Origin: Desulfuromonadaceae bacterium
GTDB taxonomy: Bacteria > Desulfobacterota > Desulfuromonadia > Desulfuromonadales > SZUA-401
DNA: 17,481 nucleotides
Direction of reading: 5' to 3'
Assembly (NCBI GenBank): GCA_003246035.1
Contig: QKBP01000023.1
Location: 1 to 17,481, forward strand
A model generated the notes under the pieces. It worked only from the letters and a program-made list of their open reading frames with translations, was not told the DNA's origin and ran no database searches. Below are positions 7,614-15,870 of this stretch, one piece after another; the first letter of the stretch is position 1, and every line of letters begins with the position of its first letter. The position numbers were made by a program, and so were the translations under genes.

Positions 7614-8450
7614 TCAGGCGGGGAGGAGGGTCAGGGCTCGCGCCACGCGCGCCAGCAGCCTCTGGGGGTGAACCGGGACGGAGAGATAGTCGCTGAAACC
7701 GGCCTCGAGACAGCGGACCTCCTCCTGAATCGTTGCGGATGCCGACAGGGCAATCGCAGGGAGGGCTTTCTGGGAGAGTTGCTTGCGGATCATATCCATC
7801 AGATTCAGCCCGTCGCTCCTGGGCAGCAGGGTCGCTGTCAGGAGCGCGCACGGCTTGAGATGCTTGCAGATCTGCAGGGCCTCATCGCCGTCACGGGCCT
7901 CGGCAACTTCGTAACTTCGGCACAGCACCTCGGAAAGGTCGCGCCGTAACGGATCGAGCGGTTCGACCAGCAGGATGCGCGGGCGCTCCTGGGCACCCTG
8001 GGTAACGCCTTCGGTCTTCTGCTCGTAGTGACGTTCGATTGCGGCATGGACTTCGCTCGGGGTCGTAACGCACGGCGTGATGCGCAAGCCCGCCTGGAAA
8101 GATACGGCGTCGAGCGCCTCGATATCGAGCGGATTGACCATGGCCAGGAACAGCTCCCGACCCTTGAGTCGGACCGGGAACACCTGGTGTTTGACCGCCA
8201 TGGATACCGGAACCAGGGCGAGGAGGTCCCGGGAAAAGTGTCGCTCGCCGAGGTTGCGCACCGTGCGGAACCCGAACTGTCGGGCCAAAACGGCAGCGAT
8301 CTCCCGTTCGGAAATCACCCGCATTTCTTCGAGGATCTTGCCGATCCGTCCCTTGGTGTTGCGCTGGATGGCAAGCGCCTGATCGAGCTTGTCTCGGTCG
8401 AGCACCCCGGCCTCGATCAGGATTTCTCCGAATTTTTTGCGAACAGTCAT
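7614..8450 (-). CDS. MshEN/GspE-N-type domain fused to a degenerate receiver domain
   Basis: This is a 278-residue two-domain regulator. The N-terminal 145 residues match the T2SSE_N (MshEN) domain, with two successive motif units: KFGEILIEAGVLDRDKLDQAL (7-26) and RIGKILEEMRVISEREIAAVL (35-55). Long MshEN motifs of this kind bind c-di-GMP in known ATPases and stand-alone proteins. Residues 157-275 have a receiver fold (RILLVEPLD ... LPRSDGL), but the phosphoacceptor position is Ala206 and the conserved Lys is Val258, so phosphorylation is not expected. No ATPase, enzymatic or DNA-binding domain follows. ATG 8450 is chosen because GGGGA lies just upstream and MTVRKKFGEIL is a typical start; ATG 8462 is an alternative adding four residues. 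Confidence 0.88.
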   Translation of the reverse strand: MTVRKKFGEILIEAGVLDRDKLDQALAIQRNTKGRIGKILEEMRVISEREIAAVLARQFGFRTVRNLGERHFSRDLLALVPVSMAVKHQVFPVRLKGRELFLAMVNPLDIEALDAVSFQAGLRITPCVTTPSEVHAAIERHYEQKTEGVTQGAQERPRILLVEPLDPLRRDLSEVLCRSYEVAEARDGDEALQICKHLKPCALLTATLLPRSDGLNLMDMIRKQLSQKALPAIALSASATIQEEVRCLEAGFSDYLSVPVHPQRLLARVARALTLLPA

Positions 8451-8486
8451 GCGTGTCCCCATCCCGACATTTCATTAGCAAGTCGA

Positions 8487-8515
8487 AATGTAGCATCTAT
8501 CGCTCAAGAATTCAA
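8487..8515 (-). promoter_or_regulatory. Possible sigma-70 promoter for the MshEN-receiver gene
   Basis: On the minus strand TTGAAT (8515-8510) and TACATT (8492-8487) are 17 bases apart, each matching four of six consensus bases. The -35 lies inside the last codons of clpB. It would let the regulator be expressed apart from the chaperone genes. The match is only moderate. Confidence 0.35.
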
Positions 8516-11149
8516 TCGTTCCCCACCCTGCTCTGCCGGTGGCTTCTGCACGTCCAGTCCCAGCTGATTGTCTTTGACAACCAGCGTGACCCGGCTCCCC
8601 TCGGGCACCTCTCCTGCGATCAGCGCACGGGCCAGACGAGTCTCGAGCTGGTGCTGCAGGTAGCGTTTGAGTGGACGGGCCCCGTAGACCGGGTCGTAGG
8701 CACTTCGCGCGATCAACGCCGCCGCGGCTTCGCTCATTACGAGCTCAATGTGACGATCCGCCAGACGCCGACGGATGTCGGCGACCTGCAGGTTCACGAT
8801 GCTGAGCAGCTCCTCCTCGCGCAAAGGTTTAAAGAGCACGATATCGTCGATCCGGTTGAGAAATTCGGGGCGAAAGGCACCCCGCAGCTCGGCCATGACC
8901 TGCGCGCGTACCGAGGGCTCGATCTCGCCTTGCGCGCTCACCCCCTCGAGAAGGTGGGGTGAGCCGATATTCGAGGTCAGGATCAGCACGGTGTTCTTGA
9001 AATCGACGGTACGCCCCTGGGCATCGGTGACCCGTCCGTCGTCGAGGATCTGCAGCAACACGTTGAACACCTCGGGATGGGCCTTCTCGATCTCGTCGAA
9101 CAGCACCACGGAGTACGGATGTCGGCGCACCGCCTCGGTCAGCTGCCCCCCCTCTTCGTAGCCGACGTATCCGGGGGGGGCGCCGATCAGCCGGCTGACG
9201 GCGAACTTTTCCATGTACTCGGACATGTCGATGCGCACCAGGTTCTCTTCCGAGTCGAACAGTGCCTCGGCCAGAGCCCGGGCCAGCTCGGTCTTGCCGA
9301 CCCCGGTCGGACCAAGGAAGATGAACGAGCCGATCGGGCGGCGCGGGTCCTTGATTCCAGCCCGCGCCCGCAGCACCGCATCGGCCACCAGTTGCACGGC
9401 CTCGTCCTGGCCTACCACCCGCTGGTGGAGCAGCTGGTCAAGCTTGAGGAGCTTCTCCCTTTCCCCCTCGACCAGGCGGCTGACCGGGATCCCCGTCCAG
9501 CGGGCGACGATCGAGGCGATCTCCTCCTCGGTCACCTCCTCGCGCAACAGCCGCACGGTCGTCTCTCTGGCCTGCTGGGACTGCTCCTCGTCGGCCAGAT
9601 TCTTTTCGAGCTGCGGCAGCTCGCCGTGTTTGAGCTCCGCCGCCCGGTTGAGGTCGTAGTTGCGCTCCGCCTCGGCAATTTCGCGGCGGACCTGCTCGAT
9701 CCGCTCGCGCAGTTCCTGAACCTTGTGAATCGCCTCTTTCTCATTCTCCCACTGAGCACGCAACGAATCGGCCAGGCTGCGCTGTTCGGCGAGCTCCTTG
9801 CGCAGCTGCCCGAGCCGTTCCTGACTGGCACGGTCCTTCTCATGCTTGAGCGCCGCCTCCTCGATTTCGAGCTGCATGACCCGGCGCGTCGCCGCATCGA
9901 GGTCGGCGGGGAGCGAGTCGATCTCGGTGCGGATCATGGCGCAGGCCTCATCGACCAGGTCGATCGCCTTGTCGGGAAGGAATCGGTCAGAGATGTAACG
10001 GTGCGAGAGGGTCGCGGCGCCGACCAGGGCGTTGTCTTGGATACGCACCCCGTGGTGGATCTCGAAGCGTTCCTTGAGGCCGCGCAGAATGCTGATGGTG
10101 TCCTCGACGCTCGGCTGCTCGACCAGCACCGGCTGGAAGCGTCGCTCGAGGGCCGCGTCCTTCTCGATGTACTTGCGGTATTCGTCGAGGGTGGTGGCAC
10201 CGATGCAATGGAGTTCGCCGCGTGCGAGCATCGGCTTGAGCATGTTGCCGGCGTCCATCGCCCCTTCGGCTTTGCCGGCACCCACTATGGTATGGAGCTC
10301 GTCGATAAACAGCAGGATGCGTCCGGCACTGGCCTGGATCTCGTTCAGCACCGCCTTGAGGCGCTCCTCGAATTCACCACGATACTTGGCGCCGGCCACC
10401 AACGAGCCCATGTCGAGGGCGAACACCGATTTGTCCTTGAGCCCCTCGGGGACGTCGCCGCGGACAATCCGGTGCGCTAGTCCCTCGACGATCGCGGTCT
10501 TGCCGACTCCCGGCTCTCCGATCAGCACCGGGTTGTTCTTGGTCTTGCGCGACAGGATTCGGATAATCCGCCGAATCTCCTCATCCCGGCCGATCACCGG
10601 GTCGAGCTTCCCCTTCTTGACGTCCTCCACCAGGTCCCTGCCGTACTTGGCAAGGGCCTCATAACTCCCTTCAGGGTCGGGACTGGTGACCCGCTGGTGG
10701 CCCCGGATCTCGCTGAGGGCCTTCAGAAGCCGGTCGGATGTGATGCCGTTGCGCGCGAGCAGACGTCCTGCCGGGGACTGCTCCCCCTCCTGTACCAGCG
10801 CAAGCAGCAGATGCTCGACGCTGACGTAGTCGTCCCGCAGATGGTGCGCCTGCTGTTCGGCCTGCTGTAGCAGCCGCTGGAAGCGCTGGGTCACGTAGAT
10901 CTTCCCCAGTTCCGTACCCGGGCCGGACACGCTCGGGCGCCGTGCAAGCTCGTGACGGAGCTCGCGTACCAGCACCTCAGCAGCGCTCCCCAGTTTGCCG
11001 CACAGGTTGGGGACCAGCCCCTGCTCCTGCTCGAGCAGGGCGAGCAGCAGGTGTTCGCCGTCGACCTCCTGGTGGCCGAAGCCGACGCTCAGCTGCTGGG
11101 CCTGTTCAATCGCCTGCTGGGATTTCAGGGTCAGTTTTTCCGGGTTCAT
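8504..11149 (-). CDS. clpB: ATP-dependent protein disaggregase ClpB
   Basis: ClpB is a hexameric AAA+ chaperone that threads aggregated proteins through its pore, normally with DnaK/DnaJ. All parts are present in 881 residues (E. coli has 857). The N-terminal Clp repeat domain has [20 protein letters not shown] and a second [10 protein letters not shown] repeat. NBD1 has Walker A GEPGVGKT at 211-218, Walker B LLFIDELH and the pore segment [13 protein letters not shown]. The M-domain coiled coil lies at about 415-540. NBD2 has Walker A GPTGVGKT at 613-620, [16 protein letters not shown] and [11 protein letters not shown]. The M-domain separates it from ClpA and short ClpC forms. AGAGGAC precedes the ATG. 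It is downstream of two Hsp20 genes, with a hairpin between. Confidence 0.98.
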   Translation of the reverse strand: MNPEKLTLKSQQAIEQAQQLSVGFGHQEVDGEHLLLALLEQEQGLVPNLCGKLGSAAEVLVRELRHELARRPSVSGPGTELGKIYVTQRFQRLLQQAEQQAHHLRDDYVSVEHLLLALVQEGEQSPAGRLLARNGITSDRLLKALSEIRGHQRVTSPDPEGSYEALAKYGRDLVEDVKKGKLDPVIGRDEEIRRIIRILSRKTKNNPVLIGEPGVGKTAIVEGLAHRIVRGDVPEGLKDKSVFALDMGSLVAGAKYRGEFEERLKAVLNEIQASAGRILLFIDELHTIVGAGKAEGAMDAGNMLKPMLARGELHCIGATTLDEYRKYIEKDAALERRFQPVLVEQPSVEDTISILRGLKERFEIHHGVRIQDNALVGAATLSHRYISDRFLPDKAIDLVDEACAMIRTEIDSLPADLDAATRRVMQLEIEEAALKHEKDRASQERLGQLRKELAEQRSLADSLRAQWENEKEAIHKVQELRERIEQVRREIAEAERNYDLNRAAELKHGELPQLEKNLADEEQSQQARETTVRLLREEVTEEEIASIVARWTGIPVSRLVEGEREKLLKLDQLLHQRVVGQDEAVQLVADAVLRARAGIKDPRRPIGSFIFLGPTGVGKTELARALAEALFDSEENLVRIDMSEYMEKFAVSRLIGAPPGYVGYEEGGQLTEAVRRHPYSVVLFDEIEKAHPEVFNVLLQILDDGRVTDAQGRTVDFKNTVLILTSNIGSPHLLEGVSAQGEIEPSVRAQVMAELRGAFRPEFLNRIDDIVLFKPLREEELLSIVNLQVADIRRRLADRHIELVMSEAAAALIARSAYDPVYGARPLKRYLQHQLETRLARALIAGEVPEGSRVTLVVKDNQLGLDVQKPPAEQGGERLNS

Positions 11150-11185
11150 GCTGTCCTCTTTTTTCTGCGGATTCTGCCGTTCACT

Positions 11186-11216
11186 AAAAGGGCCGGGGCT
11201 ATCGCGGCCCCGGCCC
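11186..11216 (-). terminator. Terminator or attenuator hairpin between hsp20 and clpB
   Basis: On the minus strand a perfect 10-bp all-GC stem (11207-11216 with 11190-11199) with a 7-base loop is followed by TTTT. It starts 10 bases past the second Hsp20 stop and ends 37 bases before the clpB ATG. The U tract is short, so partial termination is likely, and the stem may also stabilise the upstream hsp20 transcript. Confidence 0.75.
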
Positions 11217-11226
11217 CTGGGTGCGA

Positions 11227-11613
11227 TCAGTGCACCGTCACATCGATCTTGCGTGGCTTGGCCGCCTCGCTCTTCGGCAGTGTCAGGATCAGGACCCCGT
11301 CCTTGAGGGAGGCGTCGACCTTGTCGAGGTCGAGATTGTCGGGCAACTGGAAGCGGCGCCTGTAGCCGGTATGCCCCGCATCACGGAACACCGCCTCGGA
11401 GACGGACGTGCTGATGCGTCCCTGAATGGTCAGAATACCCTCTTCGATCCCTATGTCCAGGCCTTCGCGGGTTACCCCGGGGAGGTCGGCACTCATTACC
11501 AGGCCGTTGTCGTCTTCATGAATATCGACTGCCGGGCTTAACCAGTGGCGCACCGCTTCATCGCGCGTAACGACGTTGCCCTCATTGTGGACTGCAAGAT
11601 TTTTCGTGGTCAT
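11227..11613 (-). CDS. Hsp20/alpha-crystallin family small heat-shock protein (second copy)
   Basis: This 128-residue small heat-shock protein is an ATP-independent holdase. The alpha-crystallin domain runs from about residue 27 ([20 protein letters not shown]) to LILTLPKSE, and a C-terminal IDV matches the IxI/V motif that docks on neighbouring subunits. The N-terminal arm is short. The frame opens further up at 11634, but ATG 11613 has AAGAGGAGA at good distance and is preferred. It starts 26 bases after the first Hsp20 gene, in the same operon. The two paralogs differ clearly in sequence and arm length, so they may form mixed oligomers; that is inference. Confidence 0.94.
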   Translation of the reverse strand: MTTKNLAVHNEGNVVTRDEAVRHWLSPAVDIHEDDNGLVMSADLPGVTREGLDIGIEEGILTIQGRISTSVSEAVFRDAGHTGYRRRFQLPDNLDLDKVDASLKDGVLILTLPKSEAAKPRKIDVTVH

Positions 11614-11639
11614 GGCTCTTCTCCTCTTGGTCATCTGCT

Positions 11640-12071
11640 TCAGGATGTGATCGCGATCCGCTTCGGCTTGGCCGATTCGGCTTTCGGCAACGAGATCTTC
11701 AGGACGCCGTGTGCATAATCGGCCGAGACCTTGTCGGCGTCGATATCTGCCGGCAGATCGAGGGTGCGCATGAAGCGTCCGCTGCTCCGTTCGCGGCGAT
11801 GCCAGGTGGCCTGCTCGGGCCGCTCCAGAGTACGCTCGCCGGCAATGCTCAGGGTATTGCGCATCACCGAGATATCGAGCGCCTTGGGATCGATCCCTGG
11901 GAGCAGGGCCTCGACCAGCACCTTGTCCTCGGTCTCTTTCAGGGCCAGATGCGGCAAGCCGCCTCCCCAGAGAGAAGACTCAAGCTGCAGGGGGGTGTGA
12001 TTCACGCGGAAGATATCGTCGACTTCGCGCCACAAGGCATCCATTTCTCTGAAAAGGTTCCATCCGTTCAT
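11640..12071 (-). CDS. Hsp20/alpha-crystallin family small heat-shock protein (first copy)
   Basis: This 143-residue Hsp20 binds unfolding proteins and keeps them refoldable. The N-terminal arm (MNGWNLFREMDALWREVDDIF) is the amphipathic type that starts many bacterial Hsp20 proteins. The alpha-crystallin domain spans about residues 40-135 (LPHLALKETEDKVLVEALLPG ... GVLKISLPKAE) and the tail RIAITS carries the IxI motif. A strong ribosome binding site, GAGGAGGAAAGAG, precedes the ATG. It is the first gene after the regulatory gap with the TGCGAC cluster and the sigma-54-like promoter, and probably leads an hsp20-hsp20-clpB unit. Confidence 0.95.
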   Translation of the reverse strand: MNGWNLFREMDALWREVDDIFRVNHTPLQLESSLWGGGLPHLALKETEDKVLVEALLPGIDPKALDISVMRNTLSIAGERTLERPEQATWHRRERSSGRFMRTLDLPADIDADKVSADYAHGVLKISLPKAESAKPKRIAITS

Positions 12072-12132
12072 CTCTTTCCTCCTCGCATGCGTTTTTCGAC
12101 CTCATCGGGTCATTGCGTTTGACTGTGTAGAT

Positions 12133-12148
12133 ATCAAACCGTGTGCCA
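12133..12148 (-). promoter_or_regulatory. Sigma-54-like (-24/-12) promoter for the hsp20 operon
   Basis: On the minus strand the sequence TGGCACACGGTTTGAT matches the consensus TGGCACG-N4-TTGCW at ten of twelve defined positions. The -24 GG is intact, and the -12 pair is GA instead of GC, ten bases on. Transcription would begin near 12122, giving a leader of about 50 bases. An enhancer-binding protein gene lies directly upstream. Confidence 0.5.
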
Positions 12149-12208
12149 ATTGCTGCCACATCTGAAAAAGAGCATGATTACAGAGAGTTGTGCATGAAAT
12201 CGCTTGAC

Positions 12209-12224
12209 GTGTCCTGCACGACAC
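12209..12224. repeat. Small dyad GTGTC-N6-GACAC
   Basis: A perfect 5-bp inverted repeat with a 6-base spacer lies between the -24/-12-like element and the TGCGAC cluster. It could be an additional weak regulator site, but a dyad this short also occurs by chance. Confidence 0.3.
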
Positions 12225-12229
12225 CACTA

Positions 12230-12274
12230 CTTGCGACGTAGCATGCGACACATGCAGCGTCGCAAGTGCGACGC
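12230..12274. promoter_or_regulatory. TGCGAC half-site cluster, probable upstream activating sequence
   Basis: Four copies of TGCGAC lie within 41 bases: 12232-12237 and 12244-12249 on the plus strand, 12259-12264 inverted, and 12267-12272 on the plus strand. They build two nested dyads. One is 12230-12266, with 16-base arms matching at 14 positions around a CGACA centre. The other is the perfect GCGTCGCA-AG-TGCGACGC at 12257-12274. The centre lies about 100 bases above the -24 element, the usual distance for an enhancer-binding protein site. The activator encoded next door is the likely ligand, by inference. Confidence 0.65.
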
Positions 12275-12312
12275 CGCCCAGGATGGCGGGGAATCTTACG
12301 ACAACCATGTGC

Positions 12313-12355
12313 GGGGAGGGGATGACGACTATTCAGGATGGGGGGGGAGGGGGGG
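12313..12355 (+). repeat. G-rich runs with G-quadruplex potential
   Basis: GGGGAGGGG (12313-12321) is followed by eight Gs, one A and seven Gs (12340-12355). The second run alone can supply four G3 tracts. It sits downstream of the activator gene and upstream of the TGCGAC cluster, where it would be the template strand for leftward transcription. Confidence 0.6.
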
Positions 12356-12371
12356 ACGCGCAAACAGGAAA

Positions 12372-12392
12372 GGCGGCCGAATCACGGTCGCC
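12372..12392 (-). terminator. Probable weak terminator of the sigma-54 activator gene
   Basis: On the minus strand GGCGACCG and CGGCCGCC pair over eight bases with one mismatch around a 5-base loop, followed by TTTCCTGTTTG. It lies 12 bases past the stop at 12405. The T tract is broken, so termination may be partial. Confidence 0.45.
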
Positions 12393-12404
12393 TCGTTGCT
12401 TCGC

Positions 12405-13906
<1,502 letters not shown>

Positions 13907-13913
<7 letters not shown>

Positions 13914-13934
13914 CATCGCATCCTCGACCATAAT
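13907..13934 (+). promoter_or_regulatory. Strong sigma-70 promoter for the rubrerythrin-like gene
   Basis: A perfect TTGACA (13907-13912) and CATAAT (13929-13934) are 16 bases apart. The predicted start near 13941 gives a leader of about 35 bases. The -35 box lies across the first codons of the divergent activator gene, so polymerase here could interfere with that gene's transcription. Confidence 0.72.
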
Positions 13935-13975
13935 AGAGGCATGGCTATTTAATTAATCCAGCAAGGAGTTGACCT

Positions 13976-14473
13976 ATGCCACAGGAGTTTGATCTGCAGA
14001 GTGCCCTCAAGCGTGCGGCGCAGACCGAGAAGAACGTCATGGACTTCTATCTCCGGGCTGCCTCCATCGTCAAGAACCCCAAAGCCAAAAAGGTCTTCGA
14101 GCTGCTGGCCAGCGAGGAGAAGGAGCACGTCGGGCACGTCTTCCCCCTCTACAAGGGGGATGATCTCGGCACGCTCGAGGAGTTCATCAGCCGGCCGCCC
14201 CACCCGGACACCGTGATGCTCAAAGAGCTCGAAAAGGCCCTCAAAGAGGACCTCCACGAGAGCAAGGCGATGGAACTGGCCCTCAAGGAAGAGGAAGACC
14301 TGGCCAAAAACCTGCGCATGACCGCTTCCAAGATCGTCGACCCGGCCGTCAAACAGGTCTTCGAGCGGCTCGCCAAGGAGACCGAGAACCATTTCGCCAT
14401 TATCGAGTCGGAATACGCCCACATCATGGGGATGGTGCATGAAACAGACATTGACACCTATGTCCGCGAGTAG
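13976..14473 (+). CDS. Rubrerythrin-like / ferritin-family di-iron protein
   Basis: This 165-residue, all-helical, charged protein of the ferritin-like superfamily is expected to bind a di-iron centre, as rubrerythrins do when reducing hydrogen peroxide in anaerobes. Likely ligands are Glu18, Glu48 and His51 (SEEKEH), glutamates of helix 3 (95-107), and Glu135 with His139 (KETENH, the E-x3-H spacing of rubrerythrin). No rubredoxin domain (CxxC pairs) follows, so an outside electron donor is needed. AAGGAG (13963-13968) lies seven bases before the ATG, behind a strong promoter. The cytochrome gene starts 4 bases after the stop. Peroxidase activity is an inference from the family. Confidence 0.87.
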   Translation: MPQEFDLQSALKRAAQTEKNVMDFYLRAASIVKNPKAKKVFELLASEEKEHVGHVFPLYKGDDLGTLEEFISRPPHPDTVMLKELEKALKEDLHESKAMELALKEEEDLAKNLRMTASKIVDPAVKQVFERLAKETENHFAIIESEYAHIMGMVHETDIDTYVRE

Positions 14474-14477
14474 ACCG

Positions 14478-14984
14478 ATGCGCTTTCCGCAACGAATCGT
14501 GCGCGCCCTGTTGGGCGCGCTGCTTTTTGCCGTCCCCGCCGCCGCCTTCGATACCGATCAGACCGAGTTGCAGCGTGTCCTCGAGGCCCGCTGCACTCAG
14601 TGCCACACTCTGGAGCGGGTCGGCATCGCGCTCGATCAGGGACGCGACATGGACCAGATTGTCGAAGCCATGATCGCCCGCGGCGCGATCCTTCCGGAAC
14701 GGGACAAGCAGATCCTCGGCACCTTCTGGGGTCCCTCCAGCCGAGTCGAGAGCACGCCGCCCGAGCCGCTTGCCCCGGCAATCACCTCCGCACAGGCAAA
14801 GGCCTTCGCGGAGGTGATCGAACGACGCTGCCTGCTCTGCCACAACCGGGAGCGCATCGACGAGGCGATCGCCCGCCGCCTCCCTTTTGAGCCGATCGAC
14901 CAGATGATGCGTCGACGCGGCGCCGTCCTCACCCCCGAGGAACAAGAGACCCTGAAAATTTTCTGGGAATCTCCCCACCGCTGA
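14478..14984 (+). CDS. Secreted diheme c-type cytochrome with internal duplication
   Basis: This 168-residue protein has a Sec signal peptide (MRFPQRIVRALLGALLFAVPAAA, cleavage after about residue 23) and two heme c attachment sites: CTQCH at 39-43 and CLLCH at 118-122. The two halves are a repeat: each runs from RC-x2-CH through a helical stretch to RGA(I/V)L and ends in FW (residues 83-84 and 162-163). Met65 and Met143/144 could be sixth heme ligands. It should be a periplasmic electron carrier. The frame opens at 14439, but ATG 14478 gives an ideal signal peptide and sits 4 bases after the stop of the di-iron gene, suggesting coupled translation. Confidence 0.9.
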   Translation: MRFPQRIVRALLGALLFAVPAAAFDTDQTELQRVLEARCTQCHTLERVGIALDQGRDMDQIVEAMIARGAILPERDKQILGTFWGPSSRVESTPPEPLAPAITSAQAKAFAEVIERRCLLCHNRERIDEAIARRLPFEPIDQMMRRRGAVLTPEEQETLKIFWESPHR

Positions 14985-15005
14985 CGGATTCAGCCCATCC
15001 CTTCC

Positions 15006-15030
15006 AGACCGGCTCCGGCCGGTCTTTTTT
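15006..15030 (+). terminator. Rho-independent terminator after the cytochrome gene
   Basis: An 8-bp perfect stem, AGACCGGC with GCCGGTCT around TCCG, is followed by five or more T residues. It lies 21 bases past the stop at 14984 and ends the di-iron/cytochrome operon. Confidence 0.93.
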
Positions 15031-15032
15031 AT

Positions 15033-15062
15033 TTGTCCTTCGCCCCCGATTGGTCACATAAT
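15033..15062 (+). promoter_or_regulatory. Possible sigma-70 promoter for radC
   Basis: TTGTCC (15033-15038) and CATAAT (15057-15062) are 18 bases apart. The -10 is good and the -35 weak. A start near 15069 would leave a leader of about 20 bases before the radC ATG. It directly follows the terminator, so some promoter is expected in this gap. Confidence 0.35.
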
Positions 15063-15088
15063 GACTTATTTCGTGAGCGAGGCAAAAC

Positions 15089-15781
15089 ATGCAGCCCATC
15101 AAGTACTGGCCGGCCCAGGAGCGCCCCCGCGAAAAGCTCCTACGTCACGGCCCTGAGAGACTCAGCGAAGCAGAGCTCCTGGCGCTGATCCTGCGAAGCG
15201 GTGATCACGCGAGCCGCCGCAGCGCTCTCGACCAGGGTCGCCATCTGCTCTCGCACTTCGAAAATCTCGCCAGCCTCGCCCGGGCCTGCACCTCCGAACT
15301 CTGCGCGTTTCCCGGGATCGGGCCAGCCAAGGCCGCTGAAATACAGGCTGTTTTTGAACTCGCCCGCAGGCTTGCAAGCGAGGAACTCCTCCCGGGGGCC
15401 ACCCTTCAGTCAGCCGCCGATGTCTTCCGCCACCTCCACGCACGACTCTTGCCGCTAAAAAAAGAACGCTTCCTCGTCCTGATGCTCGACTGCAAGCACC
15501 GGATCGTCAAGGAGCTCGTCATTTCGGAGGGGTGTCTCACATCGAGCATCGTTCACCCCCGCGAAGTCTTCAACCCCGTGATCCGCGAGTCAGCCGCCGC
15601 GGTGATTCTGGTGCACAACCACCCCTCCGGCGACCCGACCCCCAGTCGCGAGGACCTGGGCCTGACAGCACGCCTGCGCGAGGCCGGCGAACTGGTCGGC
15701 GTCAGGGTCCTCGACCACGTGATCATCGGACACCACCGCTACACCAGCTGTGCCGAGCTCGGCCTGCTCAACGCACCCTGA
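15089..15781 (+). CDS. radC: RadC family protein (JAMM/MPN+ domain)
   Basis: This 230-residue protein is of normal family length. The N-terminal half carries a helix-hairpin-helix motif (FPGIGPAKA, 74-82). The C-terminal MPN+/JAB1 metalloprotease-like domain has His176, His178 and Asp189 in HNHPSGDPTPSREDL, the expected zinc site. The start MQPIKYWPAQERPREKLL is typical. RadC was once called a DNA repair protein, but its biochemical activity is not established and the original repair phenotype belongs to another gene. GCGAGG upstream serves as a modest ribosome binding site. It appears monocistronic. Confidence 0.95.
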   Translation: MQPIKYWPAQERPREKLLRHGPERLSEAELLALILRSGDHASRRSALDQGRHLLSHFENLASLARACTSELCAFPGIGPAKAAEIQAVFELARRLASEELLPGATLQSAADVFRHLHARLLPLKKERFLVLMLDCKHRIVKELVISEGCLTSSIVHPREVFNPVIRESAAAVILVHNHPSGDPTPSREDLGLTARLREAGELVGVRVLDHVIIGHHRYTSCAELGLLNAP

Positions 15782-15870
15782 CCCCCTCTTCCCTTGAGTC
15801 CAGCGGCCATGCTATCGTGCAGCTGTCAACTTTCACCCGATCAGCCGCAACCCGCCCTTGGGATAACCTC

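Larger units (their letters stand above)
12072..12404. other. Regulatory gap between the sigma-54 activator and the first Hsp20 gene
   Basis: These 333 bases hold no convincing protein gene. From the hsp20 side they contain a leader with a strong ribosome binding site, a -24/-12-like element (12133-12148), a small dyad (12209-12224), a TGCGAC half-site cluster (12230-12274), G-rich runs (12313-12355) and a weak terminator for the activator gene (12372-12392). I found no CIRCE element and no good sigma-32-type promoter. Confidence 0.8.

Noticed and set aside
7614..7650. Terminator after the MshEN-receiver gene
   Set aside because: GAAA/TTTC pairing near 7595-7613 is too weak and AT-rich for a confident hairpin.
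9077..10480. 467-codon plus-strand frame opposite clpB
   Set aside because: Shadow of clpB; the sequence has leucine/valine/aspartate-rich shadow composition and no domain.
12141..12160. Second -24/-12 candidate, minus strand, in the TGGCAG...TTGGCA stretch
   Set aside because: The GG and GC pairs are nine bases apart rather than ten, which is off register for sigma-54.
12072..12230. CIRCE or sigma-32 promoter ahead of hsp20
   Set aside because: No TTAGCACTC/GAGTGCTAA pair is present and no CTTGAA/CCCCAT pair at proper spacing was found.
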